A stretch of DNA of 64,000 bases from Marseilla massiliensis. Its GTDB lineage: Bacteria; Bacteroidota; Bacteroidia; Bacteroidales; Bacteroidaceae. Shown here piece by piece: positions 33,754-43,539 of the stretch. The stretch lies in assembly GCF_016899855.1 (NCBI RefSeq), contig NZ_JACJJG010000005.1, positions 1 through 64,000 on the forward strand, in the 5' to 3' direction. Position 1 is the stretch's first letter; every line of letters starts with the position of its first letter. Below the pieces are notes generated by a model. The model was not told where the DNA came from and searched no databases. It saw only the letters and a program-made list of their open reading frames with translations. A program made the translations under genes and the position numbers.

Positions 33754-35670
33754 TTAGGATTCGTGTACCTCAAGAATTGCTGAGGCAATAGCGTCAGCGT
33801 CAGTGCCTGTTATGTGGCGTAATTCGTCAACAGTGCCATGTTCTACGAACATGTCCGGCAGTCCGATGCGTATCATCCTGCATTGGTGTCCGTGGTCGGC
33901 CATCCATTCAAGCACTGCCGAACCGAATCCGCCGGCACGTACTCCGTCCTCAACAGTCACTATCTTATGGAATTTGCGGCCTATCTCTTCGAGCAACTTT
34001 TCGTCCATGGGCTTTATGAAGCGCATGTCGTAATGCGCTATGCTAATCCGTCCGTCAGTGTCTTTTTCGACCTTGGCTATTGCCTTGGCGGCGATGTTGC
34101 CTATAGGCCCCACGGTCAAGACAGCTACGTCATTGCCGTCTTTCAATCTGCGGCCGGTGCCTACTTTTATTTCCTCGAATTTGTTACGCCAGTCCACAAG
34201 CACTCCGTGTCCGCGCGGATATCTTATTACGAACGGGCCTTTACCTTCGAGTTGTGCCGTGTACATGAGGTTGCGCAACTCGTGTTCGTCCATAGGAGAG
34301 GCGATGGTAAGGTTGGGTATGGGGCGTAGCGCTGCTATGTCGAAAGCTCCGTGGTGTGTCGCCCCGTCTTCGCCTACAAGTCCGGCACGGTCAAGACAGA
34401 GCACTACGGGCAGCCGCAGGATGGCCACGTCGTGTATTATATTGTCGTACGAGCGTTGTGCGAACGAGCTGTATATGTTGCAGAAAGGCAGCAGTCCGTC
34501 TTTTGCCATGCCTGCCGCGAAGGTCACGGCGTGGCCTTCGGCTATGCCGACGTCAAACGTGCGGTTGGGCATTGCCTTCATCATTATGTTCATCGAGCAG
34601 CCCGTAGGCATGGCCGGTGTCACTCCTACTATGCGCGAATTGGTCTTTGCAAGCTCTAAAAGAGTCTCGCCGAACACGGTCTGGAACTTCGGCGGAATGC
34701 CAGTCTCGTCAGTTTCGATACGTTTTTCCGCGTCGATATTGAAACAACCGGGGGCGTGCCACGTAGTAGGGTCTTTCTCCGCGGGGGCGTATCCGTGTCC
34801 TTTTATCGTGTGCAGGTGCAGCAGTTTAGGCCCTTTCATCTCCTTCAGCTGCCGCAACACGCGCACGAGCTCTATGACGTTGTGCCCATCAAACGGGCCG
34901 AAATACCTGATGTTAAGTCCCTCGAAGATGTTTTGCTGGTGGCTTATGGCCGACTTTAGCGCATTGTTCAGGCGTATTATGCCTTTGCGGCGGTCGTCAT
35001 TCAGGTATCCTTTAGAATTCAGCCATTTCGAAGCCTTGAATCTCACACGGTTGTACGTCTCGTTGGTGTTGAGCTTGATGAGCGACTGTTTCAGTCCGCC
35101 CACACTTCGGTCAATGCTCATGTTGTTGTCATTGAGCACTATGAGCATGTCGTTCGGCGTGGTTGATACGTTGTTGAGGCCCTCGAAAGCCAGGCCTCCG
35201 CTCATGGCGCCGTCTCCTATTATCGCTATGACATGCCTGTCGTCATGTCCGGTTTTCTTCGCGGCCACGGCCATGCCTAGTGCCGCCGATATTGAGTTTG
35301 ACGCATGTCCGCACACGAACGAGTCGTATTCGCTTTCAAATGGTGACGGGAATGGTCTTATTCCGTGCAGTTTCCTGTTGGTGCAGAAACTGTCTTTGCG
35401 CCCCGTGAGAATCTTGTGTCCGTAAGCCTGGTGGCCCACGTCCCAAACCAGTCTGTCGTAGGGCGTATTGTAGACGTAGTGCAGTGCAACGGTAAGTTCT
35501 ATAGCCCCGATACTTGACGCAAGATGGCCGGGATTCACTGACAGCTCTTTAAGAATGTCGTTGCGCAGTTCCTTGCATAGTTGCGGTAGCTGCTCCACTT
35601 TCAGCTTTCTCAGGTCGTCAGGGTATTTTATGGTATTAAGAAGTGTAAAATCGTTAGTTCCTGCTGCCAT
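33754..35670 (-). CDS. dxs: 1-deoxy-D-xylulose-5-phosphate synthase
   Basis: A 638-residue thiamine-diphosphate enzyme that condenses pyruvate and glyceraldehyde-3-phosphate, the entry step of the MEP isoprenoid pathway. Clear features are [37 protein letters not shown]-type N-terminal region, the ThDP motif [29 protein letters not shown], the transketolase pyrimidine domain ([34 protein letters not shown]), and the C-terminal [16 protein letters not shown]. First gene of the run with trkA and trkH, with a full promoter immediately upstream. Confidence 0.95.
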   Translation of the reverse strand: MAAGTNDFTLLNTIKYPDDLRKLKVEQLPQLCKELRNDILKELSVNPGHLASSIGAIELTVALHYVYNTPYDRLVWDVGHQAYGHKILTGRKDSFCTNRKLHGIRPFPSPFESEYDSFVCGHASNSISAALGMAVAAKKTGHDDRHVIAIIGDGAMSGGLAFEGLNNVSTTPNDMLIVLNDNNMSIDRSVGGLKQSLIKLNTNETYNRVRFKASKWLNSKGYLNDDRRKGIIRLNNALKSAISHQQNIFEGLNIRYFGPFDGHNVIELVRVLRQLKEMKGPKLLHLHTIKGHGYAPAEKDPTTWHAPGCFNIDAEKRIETDETGIPPKFQTVFGETLLELAKTNSRIVGVTPAMPTGCSMNIMMKAMPNRTFDVGIAEGHAVTFAAGMAKDGLLPFCNIYSSFAQRSYDNIIHDVAILRLPVVLCLDRAGLVGEDGATHHGAFDIAALRPIPNLTIASPMDEHELRNLMYTAQLEGKGPFVIRYPRGHGVLVDWRNKFEEIKVGTGRRLKDGNDVAVLTVGPIGNIAAKAIAKVEKDTDGRISIAHYDMRFIKPMDEKLLEEIGRKFHKIVTVEDGVRAGGFGSAVLEWMADHGHQCRMIRIGLPDMFVEHGTVDELRHITGTDADAIASAILEVHES

Positions 35671-35690
35671 TACATTAATTTATATGAATG

Positions 35691-35721
35691 CAAAGTTAAT
35701 GTAAACAAAGGTAAGAACAAA
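35691..35721 (-). promoter_or_regulatory. Promoter of the dxs-trkA-trkH-manA run
   Basis: On the minus strand TTTG (35718-35721), a 19 bp spacer and TAACTTTG (35691-35698) form a consensus promoter about 20 bp before the dxs ATG. A second TACCTTTG overlaps at 35706-35713. Confidence 0.65.
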
Positions 35722-35829
35722 ATAAATTCTGTTATTTTTTATATTCGTGTCGGCCGTGTTTCTTTCTTGTTATCGTGCTTTTGCTTGCAAAATGATTGTC
35801 TTGGCGGCAGTTTTTTCAATAAAAAAGAT

Positions 35830-35837
35830 TAATTTTG
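35830..35837 (+). promoter_or_regulatory. -7 element of the C1 peptidase gene
   Basis: TAATTTTG, 25 bp before the ATG at 35863. The -33 box is not clear. Confidence 0.5.
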
Positions 35838-35862
35838 CCAACAAGAAACATTTTTTATCATT

Positions 35863-37278
35863 ATGACGACAACCAAGACTTTAATTACCGCAGGCATGAT
35901 GATGGCCGCCTTTATGTTGCCGGCCAATGCCCAAGACAGTAATGGGGGCATATCTAAGGATATGCTACGTGTTATCCAACAGTCACAGCAACGCACTCCG
36001 GCCGACAAGGCCCTGTTTAACGCCTTGGCCGCAAACAGCATTGATGCTTTGGCCGCCAACCATGCCAACAAGGGTTCACTGGACACCTATTTCAGCATTG
36101 AGACACCCTCGCAGAGCATTACCGACCAGAAGCAGAGCGGCCGTTGCTGGATGTTCAGCGGTTTCAATGTGTTGCGCTCGGAGTTTGCTGAACGTACAGA
36201 CTCGCTTACCGTTAACCTGTCGCACGACTATCTGTTCTTCTGGGACCAGCTCGAGAAAGCCAACCTCTTCCTTCAGGGTGTTATTGATTGCGCCGACAAA
36301 CCCATTGACGACGAACGTGTGCGCTTCTTCTTCAAGAGCCCAATCAACGACGGAGGCACTTATTGCGGTGTAGCCGACCTTGTGGCCAAGTATGGTCTGG
36401 TGCCTGCCGAGATAATGCCCGAGACTTATTCGAGCGACAATACGTCAAAGGTGGCAAGCCTGCTCAAGTCAAAGTTGCGTGAGTATGGTCTCCAGCTTCG
36501 GGATATGGTGGCAAAGGGCAAGAGCAAGGCCGACATCAAGGCCGAGAAGACAAAAATGCTTTCGACCGTGTACCGCATGCTTTCGCTCACGATGGGTGAG
36601 CCTCCTTCGGAGTTTACCTATGCTTTCAAGAACAAGCAGGGACGTACTGTTACCGAGCCGAAAAAATACAATCCCGTTACGTTTGCTGCCGAAATATTGG
36701 GTGAAAAGCCTGTTTATGGCTCGTTCATAATGGTGATGAATGACCCGCGCCGCGAGTATTACAAGACGTATGAGGTGGAGTATGACCGCCACACATACGA
36801 CGGCACCAACTGGAAGTATCTCAACCTTCCGATGGAAGACATCGCCAAGTTGGCTATTGCCTCGCTGAAGGACGGTCGCAAGATGTACAGTTCATACGAC
36901 GTAGGCAAGTTCCTTGACCGCAAGCGCGGCTATTGTGACGTTGAGAACTTCGACTACGGCACGCTCTTCGGCACTACTTTCGGCATGGATAAGGCGCAAC
37001 GTATCATGACATACGACAGCGGAAGTACCCACGCCATGACCCTTACGGCGGTTGACCTTGACGCGGACGGCAAACCCGTTATGTGGAAAGTGGAGAACAG
37101 CTGGGGCCCGGATTACGGCCAGAAGGGTTGCCTTATCATGACCAACGAGTGGTTTAACGAATATATGTTCCGTCTCGTTGTCGACAAGAAGTACGTTCCC
37201 GCCGACATGCTAAAGCAATATGAGCAGAAACCTGTAATGGTAATGCCTGAAGATCCGTTGTTCCTGCCGGACGAATAA
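35863..37278 (+). CDS. Secreted C1-family cysteine peptidase (aminopeptidase C / bleomycin hydrolase type)
   Basis: A 471-residue papain-fold peptidase with a signal peptide (cut near ANAQ, residue 24). Catalytic residues are visible: Gln and Cys95 in DQKQSGRCWMFSGFNVLRSE, His in DSGSTHAMTLTAVD, and Asn in WKVENSWGPDYGQKGCLIM. The RCWMFSG form and the late position of His/Asn are typical of bleomycin hydrolase/PepC, but those enzymes are cytoplasmic in many bacteria while this one is exported. It probably trims peptides in the periplasm or outside the cell. It is monocistronic, converges with ddh, and a 40 bp-arm palindrome begins at its stop codon. Confidence 0.87.
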   Translation: MTTTKTLITAGMMMAAFMLPANAQDSNGGISKDMLRVIQQSQQRTPADKALFNALAANSIDALAANHANKGSLDTYFSIETPSQSITDQKQSGRCWMFSGFNVLRSEFAERTDSLTVNLSHDYLFFWDQLEKANLFLQGVIDCADKPIDDERVRFFFKSPINDGGTYCGVADLVAKYGLVPAEIMPETYSSDNTSKVASLLKSKLREYGLQLRDMVAKGKSKADIKAEKTKMLSTVYRMLSLTMGEPPSEFTYAFKNKQGRTVTEPKKYNPVTFAAEILGEKPVYGSFIMVMNDPRREYYKTYEVEYDRHTYDGTNWKYLNLPMEDIAKLAIASLKDGRKMYSSYDVGKFLDRKRGYCDVENFDYGTLFGTTFGMDKAQRIMTYDSGSTHAMTLTAVDLDADGKPVMWKVENSWGPDYGQKGCLIMTNEWFNEYMFRLVVDKKYVPADMLKQYEQKPVMVMPEDPLFLPDE

Positions 37279-37383
37279 ATTAAGAATTAAGAGTTAAGAA
37301 TTAAGAAAATATGCCTCTTTTTGTATGTAGAAAAATAATTTGCGAGGCATATTTTCTTAATTCTTAACTCTTAATTCTTAATT
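37278..37383. terminator. Long palindrome of AATTAAG words, copy 2 (bidirectional terminator)
   Basis: Arms 37278-37317 and 37344-37383 are perfect 40 bp inverted copies. They fill the whole gap between the convergent C1 peptidase and ddh stops and start at the last base of the peptidase stop. The right arm is A/T-rich enough to give U-rich tails both ways. Confidence 0.7.
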
Positions 37384-37386
37384 ATT

Positions 37387-38286
37387 TTATACCAAGTGGC
37401 TTATCAGCTCCTCACGGTCGCCGGGCAGGAGGTCGATTACCGGAATCTCGATCATGGTGTAGCAGCCGGGTTGCTGGCGCATTGAGGCGCGTGCCACGTT
37501 GACGAGAACCTGACCCGTAAGTGCTGGGTTGTTGATGCTCATGTTGAATTCGAGGCGCTGGTTCTGCGTCTTTCCGCTTACGCCTTTGCGCACGAGGTTC
37601 ACTCCGTGGCCCATATCCTGTACTTCATCAACGCTCTTTACGGGGATAACGTAGGTCTCGTCGCTTGCGAAGTACGGGTCAGCCTTGATAGCCTTGGTCA
37701 CTTCTTCAAGGCTTGCGCCTTCTTCCAGTTCTACGTAAACCATGCGGCGGTGTATGCCTTCACCTTTGGGGATGGTCATCGAGAGGGCGTTCTTCACACC
37801 TTCCTTAGAACGTACGCATACAGAGTGGCCCATACTCATACCCGGGCCGAAGTTTGTATAGCTCAGTCCTTTAGGCGCAAGACTCTGCATGAGGGTGCGC
37901 ACCACGCTGTCCGAACCCGGGTCCCATCCTGCTGCAATCACCGCAACGCGTCCGTGCTCCTTGCATATCTTCATCAGGTTGGCGCGGTATTGGCGTATGT
38001 CCGTGTGTATGTCGAAGCTGTCAACGGTATTGATACCCAGCGGCAGAATCTTGCTTGCGTACTCTTCGCAGCTGCGTGTCGGTGTGGCGAGTATCGCCAC
38101 GTCGACGTCTTTCAGTTCGGTTATGTCCTTTACGACGTCATACTGTGCCAGTTCGGCGGGCTTGTTGTCGGCGCCGTTGCGTCTTACGATACCTGCGATT
38201 TCAAAGTCTTCAGCTGCTTCGAGAGCCTCTACTGTGAATTTTCCTATGTTGCCGTAGCCCACTACGGCCGCTCTGATTTTCTTCAT
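37387..38286 (-). CDS. ddh: Meso-diaminopimelate D-dehydrogenase
   Basis: A 299-residue NADP-dependent enzyme making meso-diaminopimelate from tetrahydrodipicolinate in one step, for lysine and peptidoglycan. Features are the nucleotide motif AAVVGYGNIGKFTVEAL, VDSFDIHTDIRQYRANL, AAGWDPGSDSVVRTLM, NFGPGMSMGHSVCVR, and ARASMRQQPGCYTMIEIPVID. Length agrees with the Bacteroidetes and Corynebacterium enzymes. Monocistronic, with its own -7 element at 38328-38335. Confidence 0.92.
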   Translation of the reverse strand: MKKIRAAVVGYGNIGKFTVEALEAAEDFEIAGIVRRNGADNKPAELAQYDVVKDITELKDVDVAILATPTRSCEEYASKILPLGINTVDSFDIHTDIRQYRANLMKICKEHGRVAVIAAGWDPGSDSVVRTLMQSLAPKGLSYTNFGPGMSMGHSVCVRSKEGVKNALSMTIPKGEGIHRRMVYVELEEGASLEEVTKAIKADPYFASDETYVIPVKSVDEVQDMGHGVNLVRKGVSGKTQNQRLEFNMSINNPALTGQVLVNVARASMRQQPGCYTMIEIPVIDLLPGDREELISHLV

Positions 38287-38327
38287 AATTGGTGTGTTTG
38301 TTTATCCTTACTTGTTTAATTTGTCTG

Positions 38328-38335
38328 CAAAATTA
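38328..38335 (-). promoter_or_regulatory. -7 element of the ddh promoter
   Basis: The minus strand reads TAATTTTG, about 42 bp before the ddh ATG. A CTTG sits 20 bp further up as a weak -33. Confidence 0.5.
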
Positions 38336-38650
38336 CTGCAACTTAGTCAAAAATGCAAGACAAAAGCATGAAAAACGAGTGTTTGTAAACATTTCTTTTC
38401 TTTCTTTGTTATTTTGTTAATCCATGGATTGTGCGGTTCAAAGCGTTGTTTTCAATGTGCAGGTTTCGTGTTGCCTGTATTTTAACAAGGATTATAACTC
38501 ATAACGGTTCAAGTGTTAACGGCGGGCGCGTGAGAAGGGCCTCCGTTCAAAATAATTGTCTAGGTGCCGTGAATACGCCAAAATATGCGTTTTAGTAAAC
38601 CGTTGACACACAGGACGTTGCATATATGTAGAAATTCAGGTGTGTTTGTA

Positions 38651-38746
38651 TGGCCGCTAAAATGCCGCAAAACGCAGCGCTGATGGCCATCTTTTACACT
38701 GCAAAATGCCATGTTCGGCAGTGCGAAAGGCCGTCTTTTGCGCTCC
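38651..38746. repeat. 22-23 bp palindromic-unit array, copy 6
   Basis: A degenerate array with cores GATGGCCATCTTTT, AAAATGCCATGTTC and AAAGGCCGTCTTTT. It lies in the 1.29 kb gap between ddh and the lipoprotein gene. That gap otherwise contains the ddh promoter, a G8 tract, a putative small RNA and the lipoprotein promoter, and no ORF that I can support. Confidence 0.65.
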
Positions 38747-39018
38747 TGCACACCTTTCGTGGCCTGATAAGCTGACACATACGCTCGTTTTTGTTAATAT
38801 GTTTAATATTTCCGTTCTGTTTTGTCTATTATTTGACTGTTAAACTATGACATTCAAATTGTTAATAAAGTAAAATACCAGTCGCGACTTTTAGTCCGGA
38901 TGAATCAACACGTTTATTGTTTGTTGACTGATTTTGGCCGTGATATATGATGATGGTTGTTTTTCAATCCGTTTACATATCAAACGGGTATTTAATATTT
39001 AACATTAATTAGTCAATC

Positions 39019-39026
39019 GGGGGGGG
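39019..39026 (+). repeat. G8 tract upstream of the putative small RNA promoter
   Basis: Eight consecutive G, ending 18 bp before the -7 element TAATTTTG. The tract covers the place where the -33 box would be. Confidence 0.8.
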
Positions 39027-39044
39027 TAATTTATGTTATTTTTA

Positions 39045-39052
39045 TAATTTTG
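39045..39052 (+). promoter_or_regulatory. -7 element of the putative small RNA
   Basis: TAATTTTG matches TAnnTTTG and is followed after about 110 bp by a strong intrinsic terminator. Confidence 0.5.
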
Positions 39053-39057
39053 CAGCC

Positions 39058-39199
39058 GGATATATAATGCAGATGTAGATGTTATCATCCTGTTCGTTGC
39101 AACCAACATAATCTAAATATAGAAAGAGAATCAAGCGATATTAATCGTTACTCAGTAGACTGCCTCCCGTTATTTCCACACTTGGCGGGAGGCTTTTTT
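39058..39199 (+). ncRNA. Putative small RNA of about 140 nt
   Basis: Inferred from a -7 promoter element (39045-39052) and an intrinsic terminator: stem GCCTCCCG (39162-39169) and CGGGAGGC (39186-39193), 16 nt loop, then six T (39194-39199). The only ORF longer than a few codons has 10 codons, so a structured RNA is more likely than a peptide. It lies 380 bp before the lipoprotein gene, which has its own -7 element, so it should be a separate transcript and not that gene's leader. I do not recognise an RNA family. Confidence 0.5.
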
Positions 39200-39441
39200 A
39201 TGGATTATGCCGGTCGTGGCCGATGAGTTGCCGGCCAGTGTGTTGTCCGGCTCAAGCAATACATTTGGGCTGTTTTTTTTGAATTGCTGGTTGTCTTTGT
39301 CATGCCTTTTCGTATGTGGCATTGCGCCCCGATGTTACAAAAGTTTTAACAAACCTTTTCGTTGTGTACACTGTTTTAATACATAATAATATATTTAATA
39401 CATGTTAACACAAAATCTGCCAGTAAATAAAAATAAACTTG

Positions 39442-39449
39442 TAAATTTG
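39442..39449 (+). promoter_or_regulatory. -7 element of the lipoprotein/DUF5723 operon
   Basis: TAAATTTG, giving a leader of about 125 nt before the ATG at 39581. Confidence 0.5.
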
Positions 39450-39580
39450 CAAAAAAAGTTAATGAGGCGGTAAGCCAAGGGATTTGGTTTTGCAACATAT
39501 AAAGCGGAACTGGACAAGTACACGTTAGTATCATAATAGAATAACCAACATACTTATATTAATTAACATTACCTAATTAA

Positions 39581-41320
39581 ATGAATTGTAATCGATTAAA
39601 GAAAGTAATCCTGCCATGCGTTGTATTGGCAGGAACACTTGCGTTGACCGGTTGTATGGATGACGGCTATGATTTCAACGAAGTGGACATGACAGTCGGT
39701 ATTGGCGGCGACGGACTTTCGTTGCCTGTCAGTTCTACCGACACAATCAAGTTAGAGGACGTTCTCGAACTCGACGGTTCGGAAAGCGTAGTTGTCAAGG
39801 ATAACGGTGACTATGTATTCGAGCAGACCGGCGACGACGTGGCTCCAGTACACCCGGCGATAGACCCCATAGTGGTAAGCCAGGCCGGCGCGCCTGAGGC
39901 TGGCGAGATAGTCATCAGCGCAGTTCCCGCAGTGGGCGGAGGCTACTATGAAATAACGGCGGGCGGCAGGGCGCAGTCGTTTACCTACACAGGCTCTAAG
40001 CCGGACGAGGTTCTGTCACTGACAAGTGTAGGCGTTGACGGCGCAATTTCGTTTACTGTAGAATTCCCGCGCGAGCTGAGCCAGGCCGTGCCCACGGTCG
40101 ACAGGCTGACGGTAACCCTGCCGTCGTACATGCAGCTTGACAACGCAGGACAGGGCACCGACGGACATACGCTTGTCTACACCGACGTGCCTACCACCGC
40201 CTCGTTAACCGTTGATGTACCCATAAGCAGTCTTGACTTCACCGTAAGCGGCCAGGGTAACGACCGCCTGGCCATAGAAGGTGACAGAATCGTAATGGCC
40301 GGCGACATCCGTGTGGATGTTTCTGCAACCGCGTCAACCGCAGCCGGTGTGGACGGAAGCCGCATAACGAGCTCTATGAGGATGGACGATATAACGGTGA
40401 CAAGCGCCTACGGCAAGTTCAATCCAGACATTGACCTTAACGAGCTTGGTAATGTTGAGATTACGGGCGTGCCCGACTTCCTTACTGACGGCAACGTCGT
40501 GGTAGACCTTTACAACCCGCAAATACTCCTTACCGTGACCAACGACATGGCCATCGGCGGTGTCATCAACGGTGTTATCACTTCACACAAAGAGGGGAAC
40601 GACCCTGTTTCGATTCCCGTTAACGGCATAAATGTCAAGCCTTCAGGCACTACTAACGTGTGCATCTGCCGCAGGGCCGAGGCCGTTGACGCTACGCTGT
40701 ACGACCAGGTGTTGCCTATAGCAAACCTGTCAGACCTGATTTCGACCATTCCGGACAATATAACGTTTGATGCTGAGGCTACCGCCGACTCTAAAACTGA
40801 TGGCAGCTTTGACTTCGGCAAGCAATATACCATACAGCCGAATTACCGCATTGAGGCACCTATTACTTTCGATGCTGATGCCCGTATAGTATATAAGGAC
40901 ACCCTTGACGGATGGAACGACGACATCAGCGACTTTGAACTGGCCGAGGATTCGTATGTAAGCATGAGCGCTACGGTGGAGAACCGTGTGCCGGCTTATC
41001 TTGACCTGCAGGTCAGCGCGGTTGATGTTGACGGCAACGTGATGTCGGAAAACGACATCACCGTTGAGGTAAGCACTACTGTCCTGGCCTCGGCTGACGG
41101 CGAGAACTCAGCCGAGACGCCCCTTACCGTAAACATCCGGCAGAAAAGCGAGGGCGCGTTCAGCCGTCTTGACGGCCTGGTGTTCAATGTCGAGGCACGT
41201 GCTTCCGAAGATGGACAGAACCCGGTAGTGGGCAAGACCCTTAACTCCAAGAAGCACTTTATCATAGCACGTGACATCAACGTGAAACTTGTTGGCAAGG
41301 TAATAGGTGATTTCAACTAA
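39581..41320 (+). CDS. Large lipoprotein of unknown function
   Basis: A 579-residue protein with lipobox ALTGC (Cys25). It is followed by an acidic, Asp/Val-rich protein dominated by beta-strand patterns (for example VDVPISSLDFTVSG, IDLNELGNVEITGVPDFLTDGNVVVDLYNPQILLTV). No known catalytic motif is visible. The alternation of short conserved strands suggests several immunoglobulin-like or beta-sandwich domains exposed at the outer membrane. It is 21 bp upstream of a DUF5723 outer-membrane protein gene and near sprA, so a link to the cell envelope is likely but not proven. I do not recognise a specific family. Confidence 0.75.
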   Translation: MNCNRLKKVILPCVVLAGTLALTGCMDDGYDFNEVDMTVGIGGDGLSLPVSSTDTIKLEDVLELDGSESVVVKDNGDYVFEQTGDDVAPVHPAIDPIVVSQAGAPEAGEIVISAVPAVGGGYYEITAGGRAQSFTYTGSKPDEVLSLTSVGVDGAISFTVEFPRELSQAVPTVDRLTVTLPSYMQLDNAGQGTDGHTLVYTDVPTTASLTVDVPISSLDFTVSGQGNDRLAIEGDRIVMAGDIRVDVSATASTAAGVDGSRITSSMRMDDITVTSAYGKFNPDIDLNELGNVEITGVPDFLTDGNVVVDLYNPQILLTVTNDMAIGGVINGVITSHKEGNDPVSIPVNGINVKPSGTTNVCICRRAEAVDATLYDQVLPIANLSDLISTIPDNITFDAEATADSKTDGSFDFGKQYTIQPNYRIEAPITFDADARIVYKDTLDGWNDDISDFELAEDSYVSMSATVENRVPAYLDLQVSAVDVDGNVMSENDITVEVSTTVLASADGENSAETPLTVNIRQKSEGAFSRLDGLVFNVEARASEDGQNPVVGKTLNSKKHFIIARDINVKLVGKVIGDFN

Positions 41321-41341
41321 TCCATAAAAACAGGAAATACA

Positions 41342-42751
41342 ATGAAACAATCATATACAAGGCTTGCGGCTGCCGTCATAATGATAGCCGCGGCGGGCGG
41401 AGCCATGGCCCAGGGACTTAATTCGGCTTATTTCACCGACGACTATAAGTTCCGCCACGACATGAACCCCGCGTTCGGTAATGAACAGAACTATGTCTCG
41501 ATACCGGCGCTCGGCAATATCAGTGTCAACACGCACGGCAACTTCGGATATGAGGATGTAGTGTTTGACAACCCGATGTATCCCCATGGCAGCGACAAAA
41601 AGCTGACCACATTCATGAATCCCTATATCTCTACGGGAGCGGCGCTCGACGGATTCAGCAAGGGCAACAACCGTATCATGGGTGATGTCGGCATAATGTT
41701 GTTCTCCGGCGGATTCAAGGCTTTCGGCGGATACAACACCATTGAAATCAGTTCAAAGACAACTTTCGGCATTTCGTTGCCGTACGAATTGTTCGAGTTT
41801 GCCAAGAATACGGGCAACAAGACTTATGACATTGGCGACATTAATGCCCATGCAATGTCGTATGCCGAACTGGCTTTCGGCCATTCACGCCAAATAAACG
41901 AGAAGCTGCGTGTCGGGGCGAAGCTGAAGTTCCTGTTCGGATTGGGCCGTGCCGACCTGAAGTTCAGTGACGTCAAGGCCGACCTTGCGGCTAACGACAA
42001 GTGGACGGTATCTGGCAAGGCTACGGCCGACGTTTCGCTGAAAGGCTTTTCATTTGTGTCCGAAACTGATGAGTACAACAATCCCGACAAGGGCGAGTAT
42101 GAGAAAGTCAGCGATGTCGACGTCGACGGTTTCGGGCTTGGCGGTTTCGGTATGGCCATCGACCTTGGTGGCGTTTACCGTATAAATGATGACTGGCAAG
42201 TGAGCGCTGCGGTACTCGACCTCGGCTTTATAAGTTGGAGTGAGAATGCTCAGGCCGTTAACCGCTCGGATAAGTTCGAGTTTGATGGTTTCCATGACAT
42301 TTCGGTAAACGACGGTTCAGGTGTGTCGTTTGACGACCAGGCAGACAATTACGGTGACCAAATGACCGACTTCCTTAATCTTAGGGATAATGGCGACCAA
42401 GGCGGGCGCACGACGGGAATCGGCGCAACGCTTAATTTCGGCGCTGAATATAACCTGCCGGTTTACCGCAAGATTACGTTCGGATTGCTCAGCAGTACTC
42501 GCATAAAAGGGGCTTATACATGGACGGAAGGACGCCTGAGCGCTAATTGGACGCCTCTGAAATGGCTCGATGGCGGTGTAAATCTTGCGGTGAACAGCTT
42601 TACGACAAGCATGGGCTGGGTGCTGAATATACATCCAAAGGGATATAACTTCTTTATCGGTATGGACCATCTGCTCGGAAAACAGAGCAAGGAGAGCATT
42701 CCTCTCAGTTCCAACGCAAGTTTAAATATAGGTATGAGCGTTACCTGGTAA
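41342..42751 (+). CDS. DUF5723 outer-membrane protein
   Basis: A 469-residue exported protein with a signal peptide (about 1-23). It begins LNSAYFTDDYKFRHDMNPAFGNEQNYVSIPALGNISV, the typical opening of DUF5723 proteins. The rest is amphipathic beta strands with aromatic ends, such as HSRQINEKLRVGAKLKFLFGLGRADLKF and PLKWLDGGVNLAVNSFTTSMGWVLNIHPKGYNFFIGMDHL, as expected for an FadL/PorV-like beta barrel. Function unknown; co-transcribed with the lipoprotein gene upstream. A 30 bp-arm palindrome follows the stop. Confidence 0.8.
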   Translation: MKQSYTRLAAAVIMIAAAGGAMAQGLNSAYFTDDYKFRHDMNPAFGNEQNYVSIPALGNISVNTHGNFGYEDVVFDNPMYPHGSDKKLTTFMNPYISTGAALDGFSKGNNRIMGDVGIMLFSGGFKAFGGYNTIEISSKTTFGISLPYELFEFAKNTGNKTYDIGDINAHAMSYAELAFGHSRQINEKLRVGAKLKFLFGLGRADLKFSDVKADLAANDKWTVSGKATADVSLKGFSFVSETDEYNNPDKGEYEKVSDVDVDGFGLGGFGMAIDLGGVYRINDDWQVSAAVLDLGFISWSENAQAVNRSDKFEFDGFHDISVNDGSGVSFDDQADNYGDQMTDFLNLRDNGDQGGRTTGIGATLNFGAEYNLPVYRKITFGLLSSTRIKGAYTWTEGRLSANWTPLKWLDGGVNLAVNSFTTSMGWVLNIHPKGYNFFIGMDHLLGKQSKESIPLSSNASLNIGMSVTW

Positions 42752-42764
42752 GGAGCAGAAAAGA

Positions 42765-42850
42765 TAAGAGTGAAAAGTTAAAAGTGAAAAATCCGTTAGG
42801 CTTAAACCTTCAAGCCACATGGATTTTTCACTTTTAACTTTTCACTCTTA
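42765..42850. terminator. Long palindrome, copy 3 (probable terminator)
   Basis: Perfect 30 bp arms (42765-42794 and 42821-42850) built from GTGAAAAGTTAAAAG-like words, beginning 14 bp after the DUF5723 stop and followed by ACTCTTTTAT. Confidence 0.65.
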
Positions 42851-42919
42851 ACTCTTTTATACAATAAAAAGATATCTGTTGCGTTTTTAGTTAAGGTGTA
42901 ATTGTAATTTTTTCAGATA

Positions 42920-43525
42920 ATGATAGAATACGTAAAGGGTGAATTGGTTGAACTTTCTCCGGCGTATGCGGTAGTGGAAGTTGCCGGGGTAGGTTACGGT
43001 CTTAGTATCACCCTTAATACATATACGGCCGTTCAAGGCAAGAAGGATGTCAGGTTGTACGTCTTTGAGAGCATTCGCGAGGATGCTTATACGCTGTTTG
43101 GCTTCGCTTCGAAGCAGGAGCGTGAGATGTTCCTCCTGCTCATAACCGTATCAGGCGTTGGTGCCAACACCGCACGCATGATACTTTCCGAAATGACTCC
43201 TTCAGAACTTTGCGGCGTCATTTCATCCGGCAACGAGAAAATATTGAAGGGCGTTAAGGGCATAGGACTCCGTACAGCGCAGCGAATTATAGTAGACCTG
43301 CGTGACAAGATTGCCGCATTGGGTATTACGGACGAACTGCCTGAACAGGGCGGGAATACAGTCGTGCAGGTTGATAAGGAGATTAAGGATGAGGCTGTGG
43401 GGGCTCTTACCATGCTCGGTTTTGCGCCTGCGCCTTCGGCAAAAGTTGTGGTAGCCATATTGAAAGAGCAACCAGGCTTGCCTGTTGAACAGGTTGTTAA
43501 GTTGGCATTGAAACAGATAAAATAA
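42920..43525 (+). CDS. ruvA: Holliday junction DNA helicase subunit RuvA
   Basis: A 201-residue RuvA of normal length. It has an N-terminal OB-fold ([28 protein letters not shown]), two helix-hairpin-helix motifs ([18 protein letters not shown] and [24 protein letters not shown]), and a C-terminal RuvB-binding domain ([21 protein letters not shown]). It binds four-way junctions and loads the RuvB motor. A long palindrome separates it from sprA. Confidence 0.95.
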   Translation: MIEYVKGELVELSPAYAVVEVAGVGYGLSITLNTYTAVQGKKDVRLYVFESIREDAYTLFGFASKQEREMFLLLITVSGVGANTARMILSEMTPSELCGVISSGNEKILKGVKGIGLRTAQRIIVDLRDKIAALGITDELPEQGGNTVVQVDKEIKDEAVGALTMLGFAPAPSAKVVVAILKEQPGLPVEQVVKLALKQIK

Positions 43526-43539
43526 GCATTTGAGTGAAT

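Noticed and set aside
34040-35425. 461-codon plus-strand ORF over dxs
   Set aside because: Antisense shadow of dxs; Ser/Pro/Arg-rich translation without domains.
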